In this document: one piece after another, positions 1 through 12,800 of the stretch
Layout of the letters: each line of letters starts with the position of its first letter
Position numbering within the stretch: position 1 is the first letter of the stretch
NCBI GenBank assembly: GCA_949358305.1
Contig: OX442314.1
Span: forward strand, 23,987,060 to 24,051,059
From: Strigamia acuminata
Lineage: Eukaryota > Arthropoda > Chilopoda > Geophilomorpha > Linotaeniidae
Direction of reading: 5' to 3'
DNA: 64,000 nucleotides
Notes under the pieces: generated by a model
What the model saw: only the letters and a program-made list of their open reading frames with translations
What the model was told of the DNA's origin: nothing
Databases searched by the model: none
Program-made: the position numbers and the translations under genes

Positions 1-2
1 CA

Positions 3-179
3 TTTTGTTCATGCCCCTCAATTAATCAAAGCATGATAATCAAGTTAGTAGAAATGAGAAATCCTATGGAGCGTTTAATAATACGACATTGTTTGAATAT
101 AGATTTGTCGGTTTCAGAAGAAATTGCCACTTATGTTAAATCTAAGAACTTGAGTTTGGAACTATATTGGCGCCTATAA
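3..179 (+). CDS. possible terminal coding exon of an unknown gene (partial)
   Basis: A plus-strand frame is open from the window edge to a TAA at 177-179, 58 codons without an internal stop. The peptide is mixed charged and hydrophobic, with an IIRHCL segment followed by an EEIATYV helix-like stretch, and looks more protein-like than the surrounding AT-rich sequence. A SOCS-box-like C-terminus is a weak thought, not an identification. No start lies in the window, so if real this is the last exon of a gene entering from the left and converging on Nmdar2. Chance openness of this length is possible. Confidence 0.3.
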   Translation, partial: FCSCPSINQSMIIKLVEMRNPMERLIIRHCLNIDLSVSEEIATYVKSKNLSLELYWRL

Positions 180-2152
180 TTAAACTTCGAATATTGACAT
201 CCAATTCCATGGCTGTTTTGTACCGTTTTGCCAGCGTTGGTGTCAAGCAATATGTAATTGTATGGTTTAGAAGTGAAAATAAAGTGTTCAATTTTACCAT
301 ATTCATTGGAAAGTAGATCAAAAACTGCGCTAGGAAAGTCTACTTTCCAATCTTATAATTAATTTTTTAATTTGTTTTTTTTCCAAATAACCAACATTTT
401 AAGAACACACACTGACATCCGAATTGTGTAACTTTATTTGGATACAAAACCAAGAAATACAAAAGACACATTATTTAGGAAGGAAAAAAAACCTTGTTGG
501 AAGAGTGTCGTGTCCCTCTGACAACACCATCGTCTTAGAAAATCGATATAGATTTATTTTTGGTCGCCAAGGAAACACACACATTGTACAGAATGTAAAT
601 AAAGAAACAGTTTTCGTGGTCTGAGCCGAAATCGATCGCATTCTCACAGCCTAACTAATAAAAACAAAACAAAGAAACATTGTTTGTATTCACTTTAAAA
701 CTTTATTGACGATAAAATGGCCACACACGTAATTAATTTGTTTCTTATATATATTTGTATATATCTACCGTATATACAGTAAACAAACCGAGCATATTTA
801 CAGCTATACACATTTAAAACAAGTATACGAATGATATAATAGCCCATTTGGGTACAGCGAAATCCCAAACACTTCAACGTAGTCTCGTTCTGATGACCAG
901 AACAAAATTGATTTAGCTGTCCTTCCGATTCTGTATTTTGAAGAAAAAACACGGGCGTTTAATGGATGGATGTCCGTAACACAGATCTTTCATGCTTTGT
1001 CGCATTAGTGAATGCCGTATAGTTAAAAATTAAGGCTATTTCAGACACCGGCACCATCTTAATCTATTACGTACCAAATTACAACATAATCACAACTTTT
1101 AATCGCATTATAGTTACAATAACCTGAGAATTTTTCTTTTCCCTTTGGAATACTTTATTAAATCTTCTCAATTCACATGTCACACGTAATTCAAATAAAT
1201 TAAGCCAACAGTTCATTTGAAGTTTGCAAAAAGTAGCTGCCATTATATATTTACATGAACAGTCATCGTTGTTGATCAAATAAAAATGGACAAAACTGGA
1301 GTATGGTACGGTTTTACAACAGGAATCACAGATTAAATTTGTTTTCTCGGTAATTATTTCATGCAGTAATGTATAGTAGCAATGCTGTGGTTGGTTTATA
1401 GTTATGTACACGTAACTATCCAAATTTAACTACCAGTCACAAATGTGGGGCCTGTATGAATAAAAATCCATAAATGCACAAAACACTCTTTACAATTTAT
1501 TGTTTACTTGACGTTAAGCTAATTATCCACTTCCAGTTTTTGTATCTAACTGGGGCCAAGTGGCCGGACTAGCTTTTATTTAACTTGACATGACCGGTTG
1601 TATGTTTGTACGTTTTAACTTCCGACGTTGCTATGGTAGCGCGTGTGTCGGCGACTTAAACTACAAAAAACGTAGTATTTTTATATTTATTTGTTACCTA
1701 TTAAATTTTGAAGTTAGTGCGGGATACCACACCATTGCTACTCTTCTTATTCCATGACTCATTTTGTGCTCAACTACAAATCTAAACGTATATAGAGGAA
1801 TAAATAAAATTGAGAATCGAGATGAGGAACAAATATAATAAAAACACTTTTCTCTTTCAAGGAACACGTCTTTCCTATGGGCGGATCCGATTCCATCTTT
1901 AGCCATGCCAAAATTATCACCATTTACCAAAAATAAAAACAATCACTTTGTGCCGTATATATGAAAAAAAATTTTGACGATACTTCACTTTGTTATAATC
2001 TAAGTGTTTTCTGGTTAATGAATATATTACAACAGCTTTTGTAATAACCACCGACTTCATACACCACTTGTAAAATTTCTCATTATTAAACGGCAGACAA
2101 CAGCCAATGTTTTGTTCGAAAAAAACATTCTTGTTTTAAATTCATGGGTTTG
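180..2152. other. intergenic region and probable Nmdar2 3' UTR
   Basis: No convincing coding region. The part next to 2153 should be the 3' UTR of the minus-strand Nmdar2 gene. A minus-strand AATAAA lies at 1686-1691, about 460 nt past the stop, with more candidates near 1145 and 703. Short ORFs here have no recognisable domains or coding-like composition. A CpG-richer patch at about 1540-1665 is noted without an assigned role. Confidence 0.4.
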
Positions 2153-2342
2153 CTAAAGCACTGTTTCGATTTCTGTGATTTCAATTGGAACTGGACTACA
2201 TCGATATCCATGATGATGGTGTTGCTGTTGTCTTCCGAAGTATGTCGGCGAATCCACACATTCGACCGAAATCACATGGTTTTCCTCCCAATCTCTGGTC
2301 TTGAAAACATAATTAGAACCGAGACCAATATGATAAGGAGAT
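2153..2342 (-). CDS. Nmdar2: Nmdar2 exon 18 (C-terminus with PDZ-ligand-like end)
   Basis: Acceptor TTTTTTGCAG. The exon completes the split Arg codon, continues [14 protein letters not shown], includes a QQQHHHH run and ends ETVL followed by TAG at 2155-2153. The terminal T-x-L form fits a class I PDZ ligand, as expected for scaffold anchoring. Exon assignment rests on phase, strong acceptor and open frame rather than strong homology. Confidence 0.75.
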
Positions 2343-5300
2343 CTGCAAAAAAGAATAACTAAATAAATCGAAAAACACTTTTAAATGACCTAATTGTGAA
2401 CTCTACTACAATGGAGTAAGCGGTAAGCTAATCTAAGGAAACAGAAATAGGCCTAATGTGTTTCTACTCCTATTTTTGCTTCCTTTACACTCTCTGGTAA
2501 CTATAAAACTTTAAAAAAATATATCCTAAGGGCCAATTAGTGTAATGAAAGCGATTAGAAGCAACTAAGGGATTAACATTTTTATTTATTTATAAATCTG
2601 TTGCTATAAAACAAAGTTAATCTGATAAGCCTACCTTTAAGGGGATGATATACCTTACAGAAAACATAAACATCCTTTCTCTTGACAGTGATGGCTAAGG
2701 GGCAGAGGGATGCAAAGGAAACAAACCAAATAATGTTGAATTAAACTAAGTTTAGAATTTTGTAAAACATGGATATTAATTTCACCCTATCTAATCTAAA
2801 CACAATTCATTTGAAGAATCTCTCTAAGCCTTGCCAACACCTTTTTACTAGAGACATTAATAGATATGCGGATGTTAAATCGAGTTTGTACCTCTTTTGA
2901 GGAGAATTCCCACGTAGTTTTAACTCCCTTTCTAAATGTTTGATTTTGATTCTTGCCAAATCCAGATCTCGAGTCACCTTGACTAAGTGCGAGTCGCATA
3001 TGGGATCATGGCAACGATGATGCTTTACAATATCGTGAGCTTCGAACACGGCGCCGCGGAATGTCAACGACTTGCCCATGGACTGCATCGACAAATCGAT
3101 AAAAACCGGTATTTTTTATTATTTATTATTATTATTATTATAATTTGTATTATATATCACCAAGCTTAGGAGAGAGCAGCAACCGCCAGTGTCCCTTTTT
3201 GCCAAATGTTTTCGCAAATACTTAAAATAAATATATTCAATTGCGAGGAGGAGAAATGCCAAAAGAATTCCACACGCTAATAGGATGAATGCGCTCATGA
3301 ACTGGTTCCAAGAGAGTGGCTTGCTTGATGTCCGCTCTTGTTTGTATGGATTGCATGCACCTGCCATCCAGAATCTTTGCAGTCGCTCAAGATCGCCTGA
3401 AAGGTGTTTCGAATTAAAATTTTATACATTTCCGAAGGAAATTTACTACCATTTTCTCGGTATATCATCATATATCGATTGAAAGAATCTAAGTATTTGC
3501 TGTTTCTTGGAAAGGCAATACCGTATCCCGTCATGGAGTACCAACCACCAACAGTGAGCAGTTTACATTCGTCGTCTTGACTGACCAAATAATCGAGCAC
3601 GGTCGCGTCGTAGACAAATGCTTCTAGTTTACTACTCAACAAAAGTAAAAATACAATAAAATTATTTAATAGAATATGAATTGCCTAAACTAATAAAAAA
3701 TATATATCAGTCCAAGTGTGTTACCATAGTTACCCTTTTTTAATATCTGACACTCCCTCCTGCACTGTTGGTCTATTAAACTTTTTCATCCAGCTGTACA
3801 TTTCTGGGAAACCCTTTTGCATGATCACTTCCGTGTTGGAATAGGGAATGGTTCCAAATCGAAATGGAGGCTTCACTGAATATGGGTTCAAAAGCTGTTA
3901 AAAAAAATAAAAAATCGAAAATAAAATATTTTATTTTTTATTGAAATAAATGTTTAAAAAAAATACCAATTTATCGCTAATGCCTGATAATTCATAAAAC
4001 TCTTCTCTGGTAATCATAAAGGCAGCCAAGTTAGCTGTGTATATAGCGAGGAAGACAACAGCAAACAAAGCCCACATATTGGACATGAAGCGGGCCGTGT
4101 AACCACGAGGACAATCCACGTTCACTGCAGCTCCGAATAAAATCGCCCAAACCATCCAGTATGTACGGAAAAGGGAGAATTTATGATCTACAAATCAATT
4201 CATTTAACTTTTAACATTGACAAGTACAATTTAATAACGGGAATCACCTCTAGGTGGCTGGATCTTCATGTTGTAGCCTGAAGGGCTGCACCATTCAAAT
4301 ATGAAAATAGCAAACGTGGCGACTTGAATACTCACGACGAGAAGCAACAACCACGACATTGTATCAAATGGTTCTGCAACAAAAATGAATTTAGCACATC
4401 GTTTACGTCCCTGGCTCCGATTTTCATATAAAAAAAACTCATTCCAATGGGAAAGCTTATTATCTTTTACTAAATAAAAATGTTTTTTACCAAGAAAGGC
4501 TTTAGGAGACACAATGCCAGTTCTTTTAGCCACAACAACACCTAAAATAAAACAAAAAAACATCTCAATAAAAAATAAAAAAATTACTTAAAAAAAATTT
4601 TTTTTTTTAAAATGACATTTCTCAACAGTGATACTAGACGCATTCATAAAATAATGTTTAACTTGCAATTAAACAGATTTTTGTTGTTTAAATGTCGTGC
4701 GCAAGCCCACTGCAACTGAAAGCAGACTAAATTGTAGGGTTGCACGGAATATTCGGTTTACATTCGGTTATTCGGCATATTCGGTCAAAAAATCTAATAT
4801 TCTGTATTCGGCCAAATACATTATAATGATAAAGTTAGACAAATTTGATCGCTATTTTCGAAGTTAGATCGAGACAAGCAGTATAAATATATTGTTTACA
4901 ATGCTGTTTAGTTTAAATTACTTTATGAATGCGAATCCGCCTACTGTGCGACGGGAAAGACATGGTGAGAGAATATTAAAGAGGTCGCTTCTCCGCGCTA
5001 CACTGAAGTCGTTGTAGCGGGGTGAAGCTAACCTCTTTAATATTTCCTTCCAAAGTTTTTCCCATCACAGCTACAACTATTTTTTTATTTGGTGATAAAG
5101 TATGTCGTAAAACACCATTCAAAGTACATGATATACAAACTTATTCCGGTTTCCATAAAGGGCACTGTAAAATCAATGACGGCTTCTCGATACGAGTTAA
5201 TGTTGAGTGCAGTAAACACCACCTCCGTCTTGCGATTGATGAGGGCAGCAATTAGTCCATTCCAAACCCCGTTCTGCGCATAAAATAAATTAAAACAAAA

Positions 5301-8300
5301 AATAAATTCCATTTCGACTCCAAACGCTTCTATTTTTCAAACAAAAACATATTTTTCCAATTTCTTCCTTGAGGCCTAGAAAACGAGTTTGTTTGCATTG
5401 TATTTCAACTCGCTTTTTATTTTTATCATTATTTGCAGTAAACCAGACAACCCGATACTTTTAAAAAGCCTTTCAAAAAACTTGAAATGTCAATATCTGC
5501 ATTCTGCCAACGTCCCATTATTATGCTGTGCACTAAAGCCACGCCTAGTGGAAATTTAAAGAGAAAATAAAACCGTTTTTTTTCCTATTTAAGTGATGTG
5601 ACATACGTCAAACTGAAGGAAACGCAATCTGACAAACCAACTGCTAAAGTTGTATTTTTAATTGATAGTCGCTCTAATGGAGTCTAATATGAGAAATTCC
5701 ACTTCAAAAACAGCAGCAAAACAAGCCGACACGAATAAAAAAAAAATAATTGATTACATTTTGATACAAACTTTACACTTTAGCGGTTTTAATTGATTTT
5801 TTTAAGTGCCCAATCGAAAATCAATGATCGAATTTTCTACGCCACTTCAACTAAACCTGCAGCGAGCGCCTTTTAATTCTCTCGAAAGCTGCCAATTGAT
5901 AAATCAAAGTGATAAATCAAAAATAAACTTCACATGACGTTTGAAAATTTATAAAAGGAAAATTTTTGTGTTTTGTTTTGTTTTTTTCTTCCAAAAAAGC
6001 AATAGAAAAATGCTTGGCGTCACCTCTTTTTACTAGGTACAAGAAAAAACTGTGTTGTCAGATTGCTCCCACATTTCAGCAGTAGCAAGACAAGAATACC
6101 TAATAAAATAACGCAAGTAAATAAACAAGCAGAAATTCTAGAAGCTGCACAGACGGCCATAGCTAGTGGTTTGCGGCGCTGCCCATCTGTTCACTCGATC
6201 GCTCTGCCTCGCTACAGTCGTGTTCTATTTCGCATTTACGACTATTTTAAGAGCAGGATTTGGGCGCCACTCGATGACAAATGGAACAGTCAATTCTTCT
6301 GTCATGTAAATGTGACATGTATGTATTATCGTGGCGAGAGTTTATAAACCAAATTTTTACAGTTTGAGTATGCACTTTTGCTTTTACCAACAAATCAGCA
6401 GAATAAATTCGCACCAAAACAACCACAATTCAATGCATTCACTTGTCAGTGCATATTGAATCGATAAGTTGATGTGTTTGATGTTTAGGAATTCCTTGTG
6501 GTTTCCGCCATAGGTCAATAATTGACCCGGTTGTGTCAATTTGACTTATTGCTTATCGGATTGACGCGCTTTTAGCGGAATGACGTGCCACTAAACAGCG
6601 ATTTTGACCAGACGGCCCTTAAGCCGTGGTTTTAAGGGCATCGACATGCCACTAAAAGTGAGACGAAAAAATAGAAATAAAATTTTCTTGAAAAATGATA
6701 ATTTCACTTTTAGTGGCATGTCCTCCTTTGTTGATGTTTGTTCAACAGTTTTTTGAAAAAATATGTTTTTCATGTAACGCTGCTCTGAAAAATACATTTA
6801 TTGGAGGTACGTGTTATTGCAATGTTTCGGTATAAATATTGTCCAAGATACGGTGTTTTGAAGAGCGATTTAATTCGTTGTGTCAGTTTAGCGGTTTTTA
6901 TTAATAAAGATTGCAAAGTGCAGTACAAGAGCGGCAGTTGTTCTATACAATAAAGCAATCCGATTGAAGTTGCATGTCAGTAGTTTGAGTTTACTAAGCT
7001 TAATTTGTGTTTCTGCAGATGAAACACCGCTGCAAAGTGAATTATATACAATAACCAACGAAGTACCATCATTATACTCGTAGATTCGCTCGTCCGTTAA
7101 ATTCTGACAAGACAATTACGACGCCCTTAAAAACACTACAAGTATAGAAAATTGCCGTAGTTGGCTTTAAGTGCAGTAGTTTATTGTAAAACTTTAGGTT
7201 AAGATGTCGACAACAAATTGTCCTCATTGAGGTGACGGTGCCATCCGTCAAATTTAGTGTACAATGTTGAATGCTCATATTGTGGCATAAATTGAAATAA
7301 ATACGACCCGACACAGTCTTTAAAACTTTCGACTTAGAAAAAATGTATACTTAATCGTTTTGAAACGTAAGAAGGAGAACTATTTGAATTTAAGATGCGT
7401 TAAAAACCGTTTTTTTAAGCTTCTTTTGTGGGCTGGCAACATGCGCCGCATACGAATCGATAAAACTAACATTCTTTAAACGGATTATGTTCTCGCACTC
7501 TACAATTCATGTGAATGAATGAACACGTGCCATTTCTATATCTTACCGTCTCAGTTCCCCACACTCCATCTTCCACCCGTGACAATTCGTAAGTGAATCC
7601 CAAATCGGTGGCGAATTTCTGTAAAAGATCGATGCAGAAACCAGAACAGCACTGAAAATAAGATTCGTTCCGAGATGCCATCGACTTGTTAACCCTGAAA
7701 AAAAAAATTGTGTTTTGGAAAATCTTTGCGAAACTTGCGAAACTATTTCTATATTAAGCCTACTTGGCCATGTCGGCTTCCGAAGCAACACGACACGGAA
7801 CGCCCCGATTGACACATTGGCCATTCACAGGATCGGGAGGTGACAGATGGATGAAAGGTGGTTCCTCTAAGAACATCACTTTCAAATGAAATTTCTCGGG
7901 AACACCTGGTGGAGGCACGTGCGAGTTTCCTGGCCAAACGATGTCTTTGATGTCCAGTCCATCTTTTGCCCAAGTGCCAATCTAAAAACAAAAAAGGAAG
8001 AAAAGACATATTTATGGTTTTGTAAAACATCACTGCGCCTTATGTTGGTGCACTCAAATCTTTGTTCTTCGAAAATAAAATTTCAATCCACGTGGAGGTC
8101 ATTTTTCCACCTTGGGTTTGTCAGTTTTACTAGACGGGAAATAAATTTGGACAATTTAAAGGAGACAAAAGGTCGCTCTTTATGACATGCGTGATGTATG
8201 GTTGCGACAAATGTTCACATAAAGCTGAAGTGATCTAATTCAAAGAGGTTTTAATTTACGGAATAATTATTTCAAAAAGTTTCACCAAAATATTTACTAA

Positions 8301-9765
8301 ACCAAATGGAAATTTCTAATTTGATTCGCATCTGCATAACAAACATAACGAGGTCATCTCAATTACTGACATCTGACCTTGCCTTTTGACCAATGAACGT
8401 AGGAAAATCTTACAAATTGAATCAAAAAGTTGTCTTAGGTGTTTGTGTTTTGGTTTTATCATGTTAAAAAATACAAAAACACAATCACAAACATCTAAAA
8501 CACTTAAAACACGACTTTTTGAATGCGGCTGCTGTTTTCTTTGTTTTTAGCAGTCATTAAGAAGCCATTAGAAGAAAAAGTTGCCATTGAATTGGAGCTG
8601 CGCAGTGAAGCAACCCCCATACAAAAACACATAAATTACGAAGTACTATTTATCATGTTTTCCATGCAGATATCAGCACACACCTACCATAAATAGATAA
8701 AACATTGTTCTAAAAATTTTTTTTATTTGTATAGCTGAAAGAATTACTGCTTTGAAGCCTGAGTAAAACATGTACAGTCGTGTTCAAAAAACTGAACCCA
8801 CACATTGAGGTCACGATGTTCGTAGCGCCTCAACGGCTACTCCGATTCCCAATCTCTTTACACGGTTGGAAAGAGCAGAAAAAACTGGACCAAACGGTAT
8901 ATTTTACAGATTTTTGGAGTTGGTTATTAAACTTAAATAACCTCTTTTCTTTTCAGTGAGGATTCAGTTTTGAACGTCAACAACTAGTGCTATTTTTAGC
9001 CTTTCATCCTTCACTCTCATTTCATCCTTCACTTTCTTTCTCGGTAAAGGTCACAACTGTCCTCTTTAAGTTTCATTTCCTTGCTGTACATTCGGATATG
9101 TGAAGTCACTTGTGTCGACAACAGATTCGCAATTTGATGAATGTCGAAATTACTTTTTGATAGTTTTCGCATTTAAAACGGAAGTAATTTCGTGGGAGAA
9201 TGAATGAAATCTGTCTGATCTCGATACAAATAGCGTGGCAGTAAAACTAAATTAACCACCAAAAAATGCAAAATATTCGGGTCTACACTTTATGAAAAGA
9301 AAAGAAATAGATCACAATTAAAAACAAACAAACGTACCTTTTCCCAGCGGTGATGTAAGTTAAGATTCATCACTTCCAACTCGGCGTATTTAATGGTTCC
9401 ATCAACGTTGAATTCTAAATTGGGCTTGCTGCCACCGACACTAACGCTCACATTGCGTAGGAAGCTGCAGGCATAAATAAAAGCCATTAATCGAACCACA
9501 AGTACAAAACAGAAATGTTCATTAATAACAACAGTGTCAGTGACAGAGCAATTAATTTGCACATCATTTGCGTTTACTTATAAAACACTTCGCCAGATAG
9601 CCATTGTGAAGCTCCCTTTCCGCTGCAAGACAGATTGGGTTGAACGCTCACATTTTTCGTCAAATGAGGATTATTCACGTAAAGTTCCAAACCGTGGCCA
9701 AAAACTTTAACACCTTTTTCGATTTGGTTCTGCAAACCGTCTTCTCCCGTATCAAAATGAACTCC

Positions 9766-9804
<39 letters not shown>

Positions 9805-12800
9805 AATTTTTGAAATTGTCTTTAGATATAAAATTTTATTATTGTTTTTACTGTTAAAAAAAATTATTTTTTAAATTTTATAATTATAGGTTTAGGTGTA
9901 AAACAATGTTTGCAACAGAAATCAATAATCTGCAATGTTCCAAATGGTGAATTCTCAAATCGAGGGTAAACTAAATGCACGAGAACTCGCCCTCGTTTAT
10001 CTTGACAGTTTCTTAGAAAAGTTGACTCAAGTTTGGCTTTCCTTCTCCCTCGGTGATCCATTTGGACGTCCCCAGCGAGACTTACACCAGCACTGCTTTA
10101 TCGTTGCTTAGTCCGAAGAAACGTATCGACTTTCCACATTTTCTCATGTGAAGCGTTAGAAACATCAAACCGTCCGAAGTGTAGTTTTAATATTATAATA
10201 TAAACATTGGGATGCAGAACAAGGAAAATTAAGCCCTGGTTATCGATCTTACCCAGCATCCCTGATGGGAAATTAGCTGGTGGCGTTTCAGGTGTGTTTC
10301 CTATAATTGATTGCGTCGCGATCCACACGTAATCTCGTTCCATAAGGCCAAGGCCTCTAGCCGCACTCACAATGTCGATTGCTTCATCTCTTGTGGCGTA
10401 CAGCAAAATAATTCGTGTGTCGGTGTTGCGCAGCTTAGACAACTGTGTTTGCATCGTCTCCAAATTGTTCGTATCCAGAGAAATTGTACTTAATAAGACA
10501 AACCTGTTGGGAAGATTGAAAACAATAAATTAAGTCAAGAACTGACATCGATAGCTCTTCAGTGGTCAGTGAGTTCAGCCAAGAAAAACAAGAAGTTGAT
10601 TAATGCGGTGCAACCACGCTTTCAGCCAAAGCCCCTCTTATAACATCATTAGTTTTCTTCATTCAATAGCAGTCAGAATGATGCAATGCAGTCCCTAAAT
10701 TAACGGATTGCAATTAACGACCCCCCTGAAATAACGGGTTTCCCCCGGAAAAATATTTGTTTGGCCCCCCAAATAAAACTAAGAAGGAAAATCTACTCAG
10801 TCCCCAAAAAACATTTTTGGACCCCCTAAAAACTGAAAACAGAAATAACAAAAATCACTCAATTACCCCCCAAAATAAGCATAATACGTGGCAGTTATTG
10901 CACTACAAGTGCCTTTTTAGCCTTAGACGGCCTGCCACGTTTCCTTTTTTCTCCTAGAGGAACATTTTTCGCTTCAAGCAAAACAGAGTATAGCTTCTCA
11001 CCACTTGTCGATGTCATTTTCACGCAATGTCTTTTTCATAGCAGGAACAACGAAATACCGCTTAGTGTCTTCTTCTATCCTGATTTTAATTACTGGCATC
11101 GACCGCTTCCAGTTATAAGCCTCCGTGATCTGTTTTAGAGTAAGCGTAGGGTGCAGGCAAACAGTTTGGCGTTTACACAATCGGGTTTTCGCTCACTGGA
11201 CCAATTGAGGACCATTTCTTTTAAAATAGGGATAAAACGGTGCATGGGCTGTCGATTACGGAATGTGTGGTGCGACTTGATGACATTGTTTGTAGCCTCT
11301 GATCCGTTATTAGTGCAGGGAGATCCTACGCAATGGCCCACGTGCCAACCACAGAACCGGTACGTACGTGCGGCGTATCGAGGCTTAAATACCTTGTTTT
11401 GGGAGTTTAGGAAAATGGGGAGGGAATCTAGTTTAAAAGGGGGTGAAGTGGATATTTTTGGAGGGTCCCAAAAGTGGAGGGTATTTCATTTTATTTTGCG
11501 GAGGAAATCAGAGTTTTTGGGAGGCGTTTTATTATTGGCCTAAATTAACTAGTAAACTCGATGATCCTATTGCAATATATTTTTGAACCATGTGTGAATT
11601 CCCGACCATCCAATCCCAAATTTTTATGCACGTTTCATTAAACTTTTAGCCAATACGTTAAGCATAAGCATAACATTATGGTTGAATAGATATGCATAGT
11701 TGTGTGATCAATGCATAAGAAAACATTGAAAATGCAGTTAAATATTTACAAATGAACACCACTTTAACGATTTATAATCTTCCCATTCATTTTGGTTTTA
11801 CAGGAATCACATGGTGAACTTTGTGTGACCCAAGAATGCTGAGATACAGTCGTGTGATGTCCAGGGGTCGGATGTGGTCACTGAAGGCATGTGGCAAGCG
11901 GATGATGGGAAAGAGGTCAGCGGGGACATACAAGTAGAAGAAAGAGAGATGGAGAGAGAAAGTCAGAGAAAAATAGATGGTCGATTGTAAAACTTGTGGT
12001 TGTGCGAAGACGCGAGTGAAGAGAGGCATGCACAATTGGTATCCCAATCGGCACGCCGTAAACAGCGCTTTGCGACCAGCCAGATGATATTATTAGCCAG
12101 ACGAAGTACCACATCTATTTGTCCAAGGGGATAGCGTGGAATTGGACGGTCCAAAGACCAAACGAACCGAGTTAGAAACGTGATCACTCCTCCTGGACAT
12201 AATAAAAAACAGACGTCAGGTAAAATCGCGTTATTATTCCTTCGTCATTGCATCTGGCAGCCAAAACTAAGTGAAACGACCGACTTTGCACAACATGTGA
12301 CATGCTATATTGATAGAACTGAAACTTGTGTATTGATTTTTCCTCGCTATGATTTCCTTTCAGACCATAATATCAACAAGAATTTCATACCGGAAATCCG
12401 GAGTTTGTAAGTTATCGCGCACAGCTTCAATAAAATTCGTATGTCCGGCAATTTGGCTGGTAACGATGGAGAACTGATGCCAAGAATATCTGGAAGAAGA
12501 AAACAAAAAAAACAATAGCCATAATTCGTCTTTCAAATTTTACATCCAACTATAGAAAATCAAATAAGCATTTTACGGTTTTGTGCACCTGCCTTCACCT
12601 TTTCAATATACTGAGCATTGCTTTGGACTGATGGTCTATGGATGGAGCAAGTTGCAGCGTGAGTGATTTATAGGTTTTCTAAGAAAGATATATTAAAAGA
12701 AAATAGTGCATTACTACATGACTTTTTCTCGCAATGGTTTTGATTTGTAAAATAAAAAAATTTAAAGCCAAAACACGTTCCTTTTGGCTTTACAACATTT

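Larger units (their letters stand above)
10504..12390 (-). other. Nmdar2 intron 4 with transposon remnants
   Basis: Contains the MULE remnant (10680-11550) and a GC-richer island at about 11780-12180 with overlapping open frames on the minus strand that I cannot assign to a family. Confidence 0.5.

Noticed and set aside
424-624. Short plus-strand ORF near the left end
   Set aside because: Starts at TTG, no domain, AT-rich codons; nothing sets it apart from chance.
2807-2891. Exon 17 extending to an in-frame stop
   Set aside because: A strong AG|GTACAA donor at 2892 joins in phase to a strong acceptor at 2343, giving a longer tail; readthrough is kept only as an alternative form.
11787-12187. 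Protein-coding gene in the GC-richer island of intron 4
   Set aside because: Several overlapping frames are open but none has a recognisable domain or splice context; left unassigned.
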